From CAIKLP01 sp965279595 (GTDB lineage: Bacteria; Bacteroidota; Bacteroidia; Sphingobacteriales; Sphingobacteriaceae): a stretch of 64,000 nt of DNA. A program made the translations under genes and the position numbers. Positions 25,355 to 34,367 of the stretch are shown in pieces; the stretch's first letter is position 1; every line of letters starts with the position of its first letter. The notes under the pieces were generated by a model that worked only from the letters and a program-made list of their open reading frames with translations, did not search any database and was not told the origin of the DNA. The stretch is taken from the NCBI GenBank assembly GCA_965279595.1, contig OZ257246.1:372001-436000 (forward strand). The letters are read 5' to 3'.

Positions 25355-26764
25355 TTATTTAGCCGGAGCTAAAAATGTTGTTTTAATTGTTTCTATTAAT
25401 TCTTTGTCAGAATACACACCCACTTTCAATTTGGTACTTCGTGTATGAATATCCTTTGGAAAAATATGTATAAAGAACGTGCCTTGTGCTGAGCCTTCTC
25501 TTGGACTAACAATTTTTCCATCTCCAATCATTTGTATATGAGCGTTGGCATTAAGTACTTCAAAATGCAATGGCAAATCTTGATGTGTTTTATTGCTAAT
25601 TTTAAAATTGTACAAATTACTTATGCTTCCGTCTTGGTTTTCTTGATACATAACACCTGGCGTGCGTAGTACTGTTGTTTCCGTATCGCTTCTACTAATT
25701 AAACCAAAACTAAGTCCAGCAACTAAAACCAATAGCACTGCAGAATAAGCAATAATTCTTGCATTTATTTTCAGCTTCTTACCTTCTGCAATTCCTTTTT
25801 CTGAAGAAAATGTAATAAGATTTTTAGGAAGACCTACTCGTACCATGATATCATCACAAGCATCAATACATGCGGTGCAATTCACACATTCTAATTGTGT
25901 ACCATTTCTAATATCAATTCCTGTAGGACAAACAGCCACACATTGATGACAATCAATACAATCACCTAATTCTCTTACTTCACCTTTTCTAAATTTTCCT
26001 CTTTTTTCACCACGAACATAATCATAGGCAACAATGATAGATTGCTTATCGAGCAATACACCTTGTAATCTACCGTATGGACAAACAACAGTACAAACTT
26101 GCTCTCTAAAAAAAGCAAAAACCCAATAAAAAATACAAGTGAAAATTGTTATAGAAACTAAATCACCGATATGGTTTTTAATAGGCTCATTAATTAATTT
26201 AAGAAGTTCATCTGTACTAATGATATAAGCCAAAAAAGTATTTGCTATTAAAAATGAAATGAAAAAAAATAAAATATGCTTTATTGCTTTCTTAGCAATT
26301 TTACTGGTTGTCCAAGGTGCTTTTGATAATGCCCTTTGTTTATTTCCATCTCCTTCAATAAAATATTCAATTTTACGAAAAACCATTTCCATAAAAATAG
26401 TTTGAGGGCAAGTCCATCCGCAAAACAATCGCCCATAAATAACTGTAAATAAAATAATGAAAACCACAAAAGTGATCATGGTTAATCCGAGCAAGAAAAA
26501 ATCTTGTGGACCAAAAACCAAACCGAAGATGATGAACTTTCTTTGTAAGATATTGAACATCATAAAAGGTTCTCCGTTCAATCTTAAAAATGGCATACCA
26601 AATAATAAAACTAAACATACCGAAGCTACAATGCTTCGGTAGTTAGTATATTTTCCTTTTGGCTTTTGAGGGAAAATCCAAATTCGTTTCCCTTTATCAT
26701 CTATGGTAGCAACTTTATCTCTAAAGCTTTGATCTAATTCATCAAAATTAAATTCGTCCTGCAT
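25355..26764 (-). CDS. ccoG: Cytochrome c oxidase accessory protein CcoG
   Basis: 469 residues. Several membrane helices are followed by a cytosolic ferredoxin-like part with CGWTCPQTIFMEM (about 120-132), CIDCHQCVAVCPTGI (about 265-279) and CVNCTACIDACD (about 291-302), giving ligands for two [4Fe-4S] clusters. The C-terminal IgG-like domain (about 355-465) is outside. CcoG reduces Cu(II) to Cu(I) during cbb3 oxidase copper insertion in studied bacteria. One base separates it from ccoP. Confidence 0.95.
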   Translation of the reverse strand: MQDEFNFDELDQSFRDKVATIDDKGKRIWIFPQKPKGKYTNYRSIVASVCLVLLFGMPFLRLNGEPFMMFNILQRKFIIFGLVFGPQDFFLLGLTMITFVVFIILFTVIYGRLFCGWTCPQTIFMEMVFRKIEYFIEGDGNKQRALSKAPWTTSKIAKKAIKHILFFFISFLIANTFLAYIISTDELLKLINEPIKNHIGDLVSITIFTCIFYWVFAFFREQVCTVVCPYGRLQGVLLDKQSIIVAYDYVRGEKRGKFRKGEVRELGDCIDCHQCVAVCPTGIDIRNGTQLECVNCTACIDACDDIMVRVGLPKNLITFSSEKGIAEGKKLKINARIIAYSAVLLVLVAGLSFGLISRSDTETTVLRTPGVMYQENQDGSISNLYNFKISNKTHQDLPLHFEVLNANAHIQMIGDGKIVSPREGSAQGTFFIHIFPKDIHTRSTKLKVGVYSDKELIETIKTTFLAPAK

Positions 26765-26765
26765 A

Positions 26766-27962
26766 CTATTTTGAGCTGGCTACAGCTGTTGTATCTATTG
26801 TATTTGTTGTTTTTTGAGTGCTATCTATTTTTGTTGAATCAATCGTTGCACTCTCTACATATAATGTTCCTTGTGCAGCTTTTGGATTACCCGGATTACT
26901 GCCATGTATTGATTTGATATAGCTTGAAAGTTGTTGCATTTCTAAAGGTTTTATTTGGCTTTCCCAAGAGATCATTCCCTTTTCTTGTTTACCATATTTT
27001 ATTATTTTGAAAATGCTCTTGATATCTCCACCATTGATCCAATAATCATCAGTAAGATTAGGACCTACTCCACCTTCTCCATTTTGACCATGACATGGAG
27101 AACATTTAGTAACAAAATTCATTTTGCCTTTACTCAAATCATTTGCAGCACTTAAATAAGTTACCGTGTTTTCATCAACTAGGGCTGCATTCTGGGTTAG
27201 AAATGCATTTTTAGCAATGGCCGCTTCAGCAACTGCAGTATCATACTCTGCAATTTGATCAGGACCATCCATGAATTGAAAATATATAATGTAAACAAAA
27301 CTGAAAACAATTGTTGCATAAAACATATATACCCACCAAGGAGGTAAACTATTATCTAATTCAATGATGCCATCATAGTTATGATCAGTAGCAACCTCAG
27401 ATTCTTTTTCCAAAGGAACTGCTTTAGTCATTTTCTTATAAAACCATGACCAAGTCCATGTAAGTTCGTCTTTAGTTTTATAACCTAATGCAACTAACAT
27501 TTTTTGAAGAATTGAATACAAATAAAGTATCACAAATAATTCAATAAAAATTACAACCAGTAAAACAATGATTGTATTTGGATCTAAACTTCCAACAACT
27601 GCTTCAACGGTTGGAGTACTAACACTTGTTACAGCATTAGCTGTTGAAGTCGATTGTGCGTTTGCAGTTCCAATTCCAATACTCAATAATATTAGCACAA
27701 TACTTGAAGTGTTTTTAATTTTTGAAGCCAATTTATTATTGACCAATCCAACCAGCACAGAACCAATTGCTATTATCACTATTAGCAATGCAATAATTGC
27801 GAAAAAAAACACCCAAAACAATGGACTGCTCCAAAGAGATACAGCATTAGTTTCAGCTGGAACGGTAGCTGTGACTTGAGCTTGCGTATTTGTTATCATC
27901 ATCACAAACCCTATCATTATAAAAATGATTTTATAAAAACTTATTTTTAAACACTTATTCAT
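26766..27962 (-). CDS. ccoP: cbb3 oxidase subunit III (CcoP)
   Basis: About 398 residues from the ATG at 27962, which overlaps the ccoQ stop by 8 bp; the frame could extend to 27989. It has several N-terminal membrane helices (about 10-150), a cytosolic loop, the CcoP helix near PPWWVYMFYATIVFSFVYIIYF (interrupted; about 208-230), and one c-type heme domain with CSPCHG (about 290-295) and an axial Met further on. Most CcoP proteins have two hemes; one is common in Bacteroidota. The tail is Thr/Ser-rich. It passes electrons to the CcoO part of CcoNO. Confidence 0.93.
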   Translation of the reverse strand: MNKCLKISFYKIIFIMIGFVMMITNTQAQVTATVPAETNAVSLWSSPLFWVFFFAIIALLIVIIAIGSVLVGLVNNKLASKIKNTSSIVLILLSIGIGTANAQSTSTANAVTSVSTPTVEAVVGSLDPNTIIVLLVVIFIELFVILYLYSILQKMLVALGYKTKDELTWTWSWFYKKMTKAVPLEKESEVATDHNYDGIIELDNSLPPWWVYMFYATIVFSFVYIIYFQFMDGPDQIAEYDTAVAEAAIAKNAFLTQNAALVDENTVTYLSAANDLSKGKMNFVTKCSPCHGQNGEGGVGPNLTDDYWINGGDIKSIFKIIKYGKQEKGMISWESQIKPLEMQQLSSYIKSIHGSNPGNPKAAQGTLYVESATIDSTKIDSTQKTTNTIDTTAVASSK

Positions 27963-28149
27963 GTTGGCTATAGTTAAGGTTATCGTCATTTTTTTCTAGT
28001 GGTAGATCACTCATTTTTTTCAAGAATCCGTTGTCTTCTTTTATCACATATACAATTAATGCGCTAAAAAAAACTACAAATATGATTAAGGAAATCAATG
28101 GATAGATTGAAATACCAGCTATGTCATTGAGGTAATTGATAAATTTCAT
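27955..28149 (-). CDS. ccoQ: cbb3 oxidase subunit CcoQ
   Basis: 64 residues with one membrane helix (about 13-35, YPLISLIIFVVFFSALIVYVI) followed by a charged tail. The size, helix and place between ccoNO and ccoP identify it as CcoQ, a small subunit that stabilises the oxidase. It overlaps ccoP by 8 bp (ATGAATAA), a sign of translational coupling. Confidence 0.85.
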   Translation of the reverse strand: MKFINYLNDIAGISIYPLISLIIFVVFFSALIVYVIKEDNGFLKKMSDLPLEKNDDNLNYSQHE

Positions 28150-28180
28150 AATTCGATTCTAATTTATTTACTATTAAAAT

Positions 28181-30301
28181 TTATTGTTTAGGCATTGCTT
28201 TGATATCCTTACCGAGTCTTTGCAAATAAGCAATCAATGCAATGATTTCTTTATCAGAAGCAGTTTTAATTCCAGAAGCTGATAAGCCTTGCGCAATTGA
28301 ATCAGCTTGCATCATTAAATCCTGATTGGCAATGGCATCAAATCCTGCAGCATAAGGTACACCAAGCGTTTGCATGGCTCTTATTTTTGCTGCAGTTGTG
28401 CTTGTATCTAAGTCATCATCTAATAACCAAGGATAAGTTGGCATAATAGAATTTGGCGACATAGATGTGGGCTCAAGCATGTGATTATAATGCCAAGAAT
28501 CAGGATATTTTCCACCTACTCTGTGTAAGTCAGGACCTGTACGTTTTGATCCCCATTGGAAAGGATGATCATAAACAAATTCACCTGCTTTAGAGTACTC
28601 TCCATATCTTTCTGTTTCCGCACGGAAAGGACGAATCATTTGTGAGTGACAAGTATAACAGCCTTCTCTTAAATATATATCACGGCCTTGTAATTCAAGC
28701 GGTGTATAAGGTTTAACACTTGCTATTGTTGGTATATTACTTTTTATTAAAAATGTAGGAACTAATTCAACAATTCCACCAATTAAAACAACAACTAAAC
28801 TTAATATCATCAATTGTACTGGGCGACGTTCAATCCAACGATGCCAATGTTCACCTTTAGCACCTGCATATTCTTTAGTTAATGCTGGAGCTTCAGCTTC
28901 TTCATTAGCAATTAACTTTCCTAAAGCTGCAGTTTTAAATAAGTTGTAAGTCATTACAATTACTCCAATTAAATAGAGCAGACCACCTAAACTTCTCAAA
29001 GCATACATCGGAACAATTTGGGTAACTGTTTCTAAAAAGTTAGGATACTTTAAATAACCTTCAGGTGTAAATTGTTGCCACATTAAACTTTGTGTGATAC
29101 CTGCCCAGTATAAAGGAATTACATAAATTAAAATTCCTAAAGTGCCAATCCAAAAATGGAAATTGGCTAATTTTTTTGAATATAATTCTCTGCCAAAAAT
29201 ACGAGGGATTAACCAATAGAACATACCAAAGGTTAAGAAACCATTCCATCCTAATGCACCAACATGTACATGAGCAACAATCCAATCGGTAAAGTGAGCA
29301 ATTGCATTTACACTTTTTAATGAAAGCATAGGGCCTTCAAACGTTGACATACCATAAGCGGTAATGGCAACAACAAAAAATTTCAATATCACATCTTCTC
29401 TTACTTTATCCCAAGCTCCTCTTAAAGTAAGTAATCCATTTATCATACCACCCCATGATGGTGCAATTAACATTACAGAAAATACTACCCCTAATGATTG
29501 AGCCCAATCAGGTAAAGAGGTATATAATAAATGATGAGGTCCTGCCCATATATATAAAAAGATTAATGCCCAAAAATGGATGATGGATAATCGATATGAA
29601 TAAACTGGACGATTAGCTGCTTTAGGCAAGAAATAATACATCAAACCTAAATATGGAGTAGTTAAAAAGAATGCAACTGCATTATGACCGTACCACCATT
29701 GTACTAAGGCATCTTGAACACCAGCATACCAAGAATAACTTTTGAAAAGTGTAACTGGCAATTCAAAAGAATTTACCAAATGTAAAACTGCAACAGTAAC
29801 AAAAGTTGCTATGTAAAACCAAATGGCAACATACAAATGTCTTTCTCTTCTTTTAAGAATTGTACCGAACATGTTCCAACCAAATACTACCCAAATAATA
29901 GTAATTGCAATATCAATTGGCCATTCTAACTCCGCATATTCTTTAGCAGTGGAAAATCCCATTGGTAAAGTAATAGCAGCCGCCAAAATAATTAATTGCC
30001 ATCCCCAAAAATTAATATTACTTAGTGTATCACTAAACATTCTGGTTTTACATAAACGCTGTAAAGAATAGTAAACACCTGCAAAAATGCCATTGCCAAC
30101 AAATGCAAAAATTACTGCATTGGTGTGCAAAGGTCTAATTCTACCGAAGGATGTGTAAGGGATTCCGAAGTTCAAACTTGGAAAAACCAATTGAAGTGCA
30201 ATAAGCAGTCCAACAGTCATTCCTACTAATCCGAAAATGATTGAAGCGTAAGCAAAGTTGCGCACAATCTTGTTGTCATAATAGTACTTTTCTAGTTGCA
30301 T
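28181..30301 (-). CDS. ccoN: Fused cbb3 oxidase subunits I and II (CcoNO)
   Basis: 706 residues joining two subunits that are separate in proteobacteria. The CcoN part (about 1-470) has the heme and CuB histidines among twelve membrane helices, such as WWYGHNAVAFFLTTPYLG, WAGPHHLLYTSLPDW and VHVGALGWNGFLTFG. The CcoO part (about 500-706) has a membrane helix and one c-type heme, GCYTCHSQMIRPF (about 547-559), with Met ligands later. The enzyme reduces O2 to water at high affinity and pumps protons. The fusion is usual in Bacteroidota. ccoS lies 3 bp upstream. Confidence 0.97.
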   Translation of the reverse strand: MQLEKYYYDNKIVRNFAYASIIFGLVGMTVGLLIALQLVFPSLNFGIPYTSFGRIRPLHTNAVIFAFVGNGIFAGVYYSLQRLCKTRMFSDTLSNINFWGWQLIILAAAITLPMGFSTAKEYAELEWPIDIAITIIWVVFGWNMFGTILKRRERHLYVAIWFYIATFVTVAVLHLVNSFELPVTLFKSYSWYAGVQDALVQWWYGHNAVAFFLTTPYLGLMYYFLPKAANRPVYSYRLSIIHFWALIFLYIWAGPHHLLYTSLPDWAQSLGVVFSVMLIAPSWGGMINGLLTLRGAWDKVREDVILKFFVVAITAYGMSTFEGPMLSLKSVNAIAHFTDWIVAHVHVGALGWNGFLTFGMFYWLIPRIFGRELYSKKLANFHFWIGTLGILIYVIPLYWAGITQSLMWQQFTPEGYLKYPNFLETVTQIVPMYALRSLGGLLYLIGVIVMTYNLFKTAALGKLIANEEAEAPALTKEYAGAKGEHWHRWIERRPVQLMILSLVVVLIGGIVELVPTFLIKSNIPTIASVKPYTPLELQGRDIYLREGCYTCHSQMIRPFRAETERYGEYSKAGEFVYDHPFQWGSKRTGPDLHRVGGKYPDSWHYNHMLEPTSMSPNSIMPTYPWLLDDDLDTSTTAAKIRAMQTLGVPYAAGFDAIANQDLMMQADSIAQGLSASGIKTASDKEIIALIAYLQRLGKDIKAMPKQ

Positions 30302-30304
30302 ATT

Positions 30305-30475
30305 TTATTTATCGTTTATTTTATCATTTGCTACTAATTCATCATCAAAAAGCATACGCACAGAAGGGGTATAGTCATCATCATACTGACCATCATTTAC
30401 AGACCATAAAAAGGAAAGTAGAAAACCAATTGCTACGATTAAACTAACACCAACCAATAAAATCAATACTGCCAT
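30305..30475 (-). CDS. ccoS: cbb3 oxidase assembly protein CcoS (56 residues)
   Basis: A small gene with a 56-residue product: one membrane helix (MAVLILLVGVSLIVAIGF...) followed by FLWSVNDGQYDDDYTPSVRM, where the SxxxGQYDD stretch is the CcoS hallmark. CcoS is needed for heme and copper insertion into cbb3 oxidase. It starts at the ATG at 30475 and its stop is 3 bp before ccoNO, so it leads the main cco operon. The predicted FNR-type box is 48 bp upstream of its start. Confidence 0.92.
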   Translation of the reverse strand: MAVLILLVGVSLIVAIGFLLSFLWSVNDGQYDDDYTPSVRMLFDDELVANDKINDK

Positions 30476-30493
30476 GCTTGTTTGATTATGGGG

Positions 30494-30568
30494 TAAAACT
30501 AGTAAATCAAGAAAAAATGAAATATGACGAAAGTCATAAAATCAATTGTATTTAAAAAGGGATATTTG
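30494..30568. promoter_or_regulatory. FNR-type box in the divergent ccoS / globin promoter
   Basis: TATGAC-GAAA-GTCATA (30523-30538) is a perfect 16-bp palindrome with the TGA-N6-TCA layout of FNR/CRP sites. On the minus strand a -7-like box (TAGTTTTA, 30494-30501) lies 36.5 bp from its centre; on the plus strand GATATTTG (30561-30568) ends 37.5 bp from its centre. A single site could therefore act at about -41 for both ccoS and the globin gene. Confidence 0.6.
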
Positions 30569-30604
30569 TTTATGGTAAACTTTTACTAAAGCTACCAAAA
30601 TAAA

Positions 30605-30994
30605 ATGAAAAAAGACATCGAAACAAAAGAAGATATTGAATTGTTGGTAAACAAATTTTACGACAAGGTGAATCAAGATGATTTGTTAAGTCCTATTTTC
30701 AATATACATGCAAAAGTTGATTGGTCAACACACTTACCAAAAATGGTCACATTTTGGTCTGGATTATTGCTTGACACGAATGAATATAGAGGGCAACCGT
30801 TTGACGCGCATGCAAAACAAAAGGAGCATATTTATAAAGAACATTTTGATAGATGGATTTCATTATTTCTTGCCACATTAGATGAAAATTTCTGTGGAGC
30901 AAAAACAGAACTAGCTAAACAACGTTCACAAAGTATTGGTGCTATTTTTCAATATAAATTAGACTTTTTAAGAATGAATGAACCTCATTCTTAA
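30605..30994 (+). CDS. Group III truncated hemoglobin
   Basis: 129 residues of the 2/2 globin fold. FYDKVNQDDLLSPIF (about 18-32) and HLPKMVTFWSGLLL (about 46-59) form helices B-E, and the proximal His is in EHFDRWISLF (about 79-88). Group III globins such as Ctb of Campylobacter affect O2 supply to high-affinity oxidases or NO handling. It is inserted on the opposite strand between ccoS and ccoI and shares the FNR-type box with ccoS, so co-regulation with the oxidase is likely. Confidence 0.92.
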   Translation: MKKDIETKEDIELLVNKFYDKVNQDDLLSPIFNIHAKVDWSTHLPKMVTFWSGLLLDTNEYRGQPFDAHAKQKEHIYKEHFDRWISLFLATLDENFCGAKTELAKQRSQSIGAIFQYKLDFLRMNEPHS

Positions 30995-31007
30995 TCATCA
31001 AATAAAA

Positions 31008-33422
31008 CTAATCTTTTAATTTTATTCTGGCAGAAATACTACTTGCAATTGTAGTGAATACTACTATAGATATTGAGCTTATAGGCATTAATATAGCAGC
31101 AATAACGGGTGATAGATTTCCTTGAACAGCATAATATAACCCAACTACATTATACAATAAGGAAATTATAAAACTCCCAATAATTATTTTCTTAGACGAT
31201 TTTGCAAAAGCAATAAATTGATCAAGTTTTTGAAAAACTTTTCCATCCATGATAATATCACATGCTGGTGAAAAATAATTAGCTTGATCAGTTATCGCAA
31301 TTCCAACATCGCTCTGTCTTAATGCTCCTGCATCATTCAAGCCATCCCCTACCATCAATACTTTTTTTCCTGAAAGTTGAAGTTGCTCTATCTTTTTTAA
31401 TTTATCAGATGGACTTTGTTTAAAATATAATGGAGTTGTATCTCCTAGTATATAATTCAATGTGTTTTTTTCTGAATCATGATCTCCAGAAAGTACCATT
31501 AATTCAAATTTGCTTTTTAACCTATTCACTAATGAAGCAAATCCCGATCTATATACATGTTGAATTGAAAAATAGCCCTTTAAAACAGAATCAATTTCGA
31601 TATATACTGTGGTTTCTTTTACTTCATGATTCTGCACATCACCAAGTATAAATGCTTCCGATCCAATTCTTATTTGATGATTATTTATAATTGCAATTAT
31701 TCCCTTTCCTGCAAATTCTTCAAATGAATTTAAGGTCATAGACTTGAAATGTTTTAACTCATCATATATTCTTTTACTCAATGGATGAGCAGAATTTATG
31801 AGGCATGAACGTATCATTGAATTCTCTTCTTCAGTTAATGCTAAACCATTGAATTGAACAGTAGCATGCTTGGCTTCTGTTATTGTTCCTGTTTTGTCAA
31901 ATACCACCACTTGAATATTTGCAAGTTTTTCAAGCACACCTGCATTTTTCAAATAAAATGAAAATTTGCCTAATAGACTTATGCTATTTCCATGCGTAAA
32001 TGTAGCAGACAACAATAATGCACAAGGGCATGCAATAATTAAAGTAGTTGTTAAAGCATTAATTGCCCTATGGGAATCAATTGGTAGCCAATAAAAAAAT
32101 GCGATTGCTGTTACTATAAATAATACAATGGTAAAATATTTACTTATTGATTGAACAAATTGAAATTGTTGCTCTTCTCTTTCTTGAAAAACTTCATTAT
32201 TCCATAACCGCGTCAAATAACTCTGTGAAACTTCCTTAATTACTTCTAACAACAATGAACTACCTTGTTGTTTACCACCTGCATATAATAAATCTCCCTT
32301 TTTCTTCGATACAGGCTCTGCTTCGCCTGTTACAAAACTATAATCAATTTGAGCTTCTCCTTTTAGCAATACTGCATCAGCTGGAATAAGTTCATTGTTT
32401 CTAACTAAAATATGATCACCTTTTTTCAATCTATTTACTGGTGTGGATTCTTCTTTTCCTTTATTTATTCGAGTAATAGCCAATGGAAAAAAAGATTTGT
32501 AATCTCTATCAAAAGATAAATTTTGATAGGTTCTGTTTTGAAAATATCGCCCTAAAAGCATGAAGAAAACTATACCAGTCATTGAGTCAAAATAACCTGC
32601 ACCTGAGCCCATTATTATTTCATACAAACTTCTTACAAAAGTTAAAAGTACTGCTAAGGCAATAGGCAAATCAATATTCAAAAACCCTTTTCGTAAACTT
32701 TTTATTCCAGAAACAAAAAATTCAGAGGCAGAATAAAATAGTACAGGCAATGATAAAAAGAGTGATATATAATTGAACCAAAATTGAAAATGTTGTTGAT
32801 CAAAGTAATTCCCTAAAGAAAAATATTCAGGAAAACTTAACATCATGATATTGCCAAAAGCAAAACCTGCAATACCTATTTTAAAAATAGCTGTACGATT
32901 ATGAACATTTACTTTTTTTGCACCTACAATTTCTAAACTGATATGTGGTTCATATCCGATATCGGCCATCAAAGCTGCAATTTCGCTAAGTTTTACGCTA
33001 TTATCTCGAAATTTTATACTTACTTCTTTTTTGGGAAAGTTGACATTTGATTGAGATACAGCAGGGTTTAGTCGATGAAGGTTTTCTAATAAATAAACAC
33101 ATGAACTACAGTGCATGGTTGGCACTTTAAAAGTTATATGCGTTTCCAGTCCATTACTAAAACTGATTAAAGAAGCTTTTAATTCTGGATCATCTAAATA
33201 AGAATATCCTTGTGAATCTTTGTTTGCTTTCTTGCGTGTTCCTGGTGCAGAACTTAAATCGTAATAATTACAGAGGTTATTTTCTGAGAGTAAATCATAA
33301 ACTAAACTGCAGCCTTCGCAACAAAATAATTTTTCATCGTGAACAATTCGAAACTCTACACATTCTTCTCCACAATGATAACAAGAGTTAATAGATAGCG
33401 TCTTTTCTTTCTCAATTTCCAT
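31008..33422 (-). CDS. ccoI: Copper-type P-ATPase CcoI of cbb3 oxidase biogenesis
   Basis: About 804 residues from the ATG at 33422. An N-terminal Cys-rich segment (CYHCGEEC, FCCEGC) is followed by an HMA domain with MHCSSC (about 100-105). Membrane helices carry the ion-site IACPCALLLS, and the P-domain has FDKTGTIT and GDGLNDAGAL. It exports Cu(I) to load the oxidase. I reject the longer frame from 33464: its extra 14 residues cover the -7 box and part of the FNR-type site. The regulator gene lies just upstream, the globin gene converges downstream. Confidence 0.95.
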   Translation of the reverse strand: MEIEKEKTLSINSCYHCGEECVEFRIVHDEKLFCCEGCSLVYDLLSENNLCNYYDLSSAPGTRKKANKDSQGYSYLDDPELKASLISFSNGLETHITFKVPTMHCSSCVYLLENLHRLNPAVSQSNVNFPKKEVSIKFRDNSVKLSEIAALMADIGYEPHISLEIVGAKKVNVHNRTAIFKIGIAGFAFGNIMMLSFPEYFSLGNYFDQQHFQFWFNYISLFLSLPVLFYSASEFFVSGIKSLRKGFLNIDLPIALAVLLTFVRSLYEIIMGSGAGYFDSMTGIVFFMLLGRYFQNRTYQNLSFDRDYKSFFPLAITRINKGKEESTPVNRLKKGDHILVRNNELIPADAVLLKGEAQIDYSFVTGEAEPVSKKKGDLLYAGGKQQGSSLLLEVIKEVSQSYLTRLWNNEVFQEREEQQFQFVQSISKYFTIVLFIVTAIAFFYWLPIDSHRAINALTTTLIIACPCALLLSATFTHGNSISLLGKFSFYLKNAGVLEKLANIQVVVFDKTGTITEAKHATVQFNGLALTEEENSMIRSCLINSAHPLSKRIYDELKHFKSMTLNSFEEFAGKGIIAIINNHQIRIGSEAFILGDVQNHEVKETTVYIEIDSVLKGYFSIQHVYRSGFASLVNRLKSKFELMVLSGDHDSEKNTLNYILGDTTPLYFKQSPSDKLKKIEQLQLSGKKVLMVGDGLNDAGALRQSDVGIAITDQANYFSPACDIIMDGKVFQKLDQFIAFAKSSKKIIIGSFIISLLYNVVGLYYAVQGNLSPVIAAILMPISSISIVVFTTIASSISARIKLKD

Positions 33423-33426
33423 TAGG

Positions 33427-33472
33427 CAAATATACTTTTGGGAAGTAGAAATAAAATATGACAAAAATCATT
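33427..33472 (-). promoter_or_regulatory. FNR-type box and promoter of ccoI
   Basis: TATGAC-AAAA-ATCATT (33457-33472) is a near copy of the palindrome at 30523. On the minus strand TATATTTG (33427-33434) is an exact TAnnTTTG -7 box, ending 37.5 bp from the site centre, the same distance as for the globin gene. The predicted start of transcription falls at the ATG, so the mRNA would be nearly leaderless, and the box would be centred near -41.5. Confidence 0.6.
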
Positions 33473-33506
33473 TAATGTAGAATTCACTAAATGAAATATT
33501 TAATAA

Positions 33507-34220
33507 TTAGTCGTGAATATTAGCCGTTTTAACCAACTCTTTTTGATTTAATATTTTAATTTTCTTACCAACAAACTCTAGCATTTGACTAGATTTAAAG
33601 TCGGATAGAAGTCGAATTGTTGTTTCAGTTGCAGTTCCAACCAATGTTGCAATTTCTTCTCTAGATAAACTTACAGAAAGTGTTTGCCCATCAGCTTCAA
33701 CTCCATACATTTCTCTTAAAAACAATAAAGCCTCAGCCATTCTCTCTCTAACTGGCTTTTGAGCCAAATTTAAAATTGATTCTTCTGCTTGTTTCAAATT
33801 ATGAGAAAGTAACTTGATAATTTGCATTGATAGTTCAGAATTCTTTTCAATTAATGCTAAGAAAACATTTTTTGGAATGAAACATATGGAAGTATCATCA
33901 ATTGCAGAAGCTGAACATGAATATTTTTCAGCAGCTAACAATGCACGATAACCTACAATATCTCCAGATTTCGCGAAACGAACTATTTGCTCCCTACCTT
34001 CATCTCCCATTTGATGAATTTTTATTTTACCAGTATTAACGCAAAATAAACCGTGTGGGTAACTGCCTTCTAAGAATAAATGCTGACCCTTCACAAGTGT
34101 TTGACACCATTTATTTTGGTTGATGACTTCTATTTCATCAGGATTAAGCTGACAAAAGACAGATTTATACCTAGAATTGCAATGTTGGCAATCGGTTTGG
34201 GTTTCCTCTTTCTTTATCAT
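33507..34220 (-). CDS. FNR-type Crp/Fnr family regulator
   Basis: 237 residues. N-terminal Cys11, Cys14 and Cys23 (DCQHCNSRYKSVFC) together with Cys113 (TSICFIP, at the place of E. coli FNR Cys122) can hold an oxygen-labile [4Fe-4S] cluster. A cNMP-like beta-roll (about 30-130), a dimer helix and a winged helix (about 175-225) follow. The recognition helix TATETTIRLLSDF keeps the Glu and Arg that read TGA, but has Ile where FNR has Ser212, which fits a half-site other than TTGAT. It lies just before ccoI and probably activates the cco genes and globin under low oxygen. Confidence 0.92.
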   Translation of the reverse strand: MIKKEETQTDCQHCNSRYKSVFCQLNPDEIEVINQNKWCQTLVKGQHLFLEGSYPHGLFCVNTGKIKIHQMGDEGREQIVRFAKSGDIVGYRALLAAEKYSCSASAIDDTSICFIPKNVFLALIEKNSELSMQIIKLLSHNLKQAEESILNLAQKPVRERMAEALLFLREMYGVEADGQTLSVSLSREEIATLVGTATETTIRLLSDFKSSQMLEFVGKKIKILNQKELVKTANIHD

Positions 34221-34367
34221 TATCGTGGGTAATTTTGATTTGATTAAAAGTAAGCAAAAATTTCTTAGAATTAATCAACTTCTCAAAAGTTCAGAATAAA
34301 TGAGAATTTCCAAATAAACCCCTCCAATTAATAACAAATAAGAGATTAAAAATGGTTATTAAAGCAA

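Noticed and set aside
28181..30301. Frameshift or mis-joined ccoN and ccoO
   Set aside because: The frame is continuous through the junction, and the CcoNO fusion is a known form in Bacteroidota.
33423..33464. Longer N terminus for ccoI (14 extra residues)
   Set aside because: The extra part covers the -7 box TATATTTG and reaches into the FNR-type palindrome, and the family begins near MEIEKEKTLSINSCYHCG.
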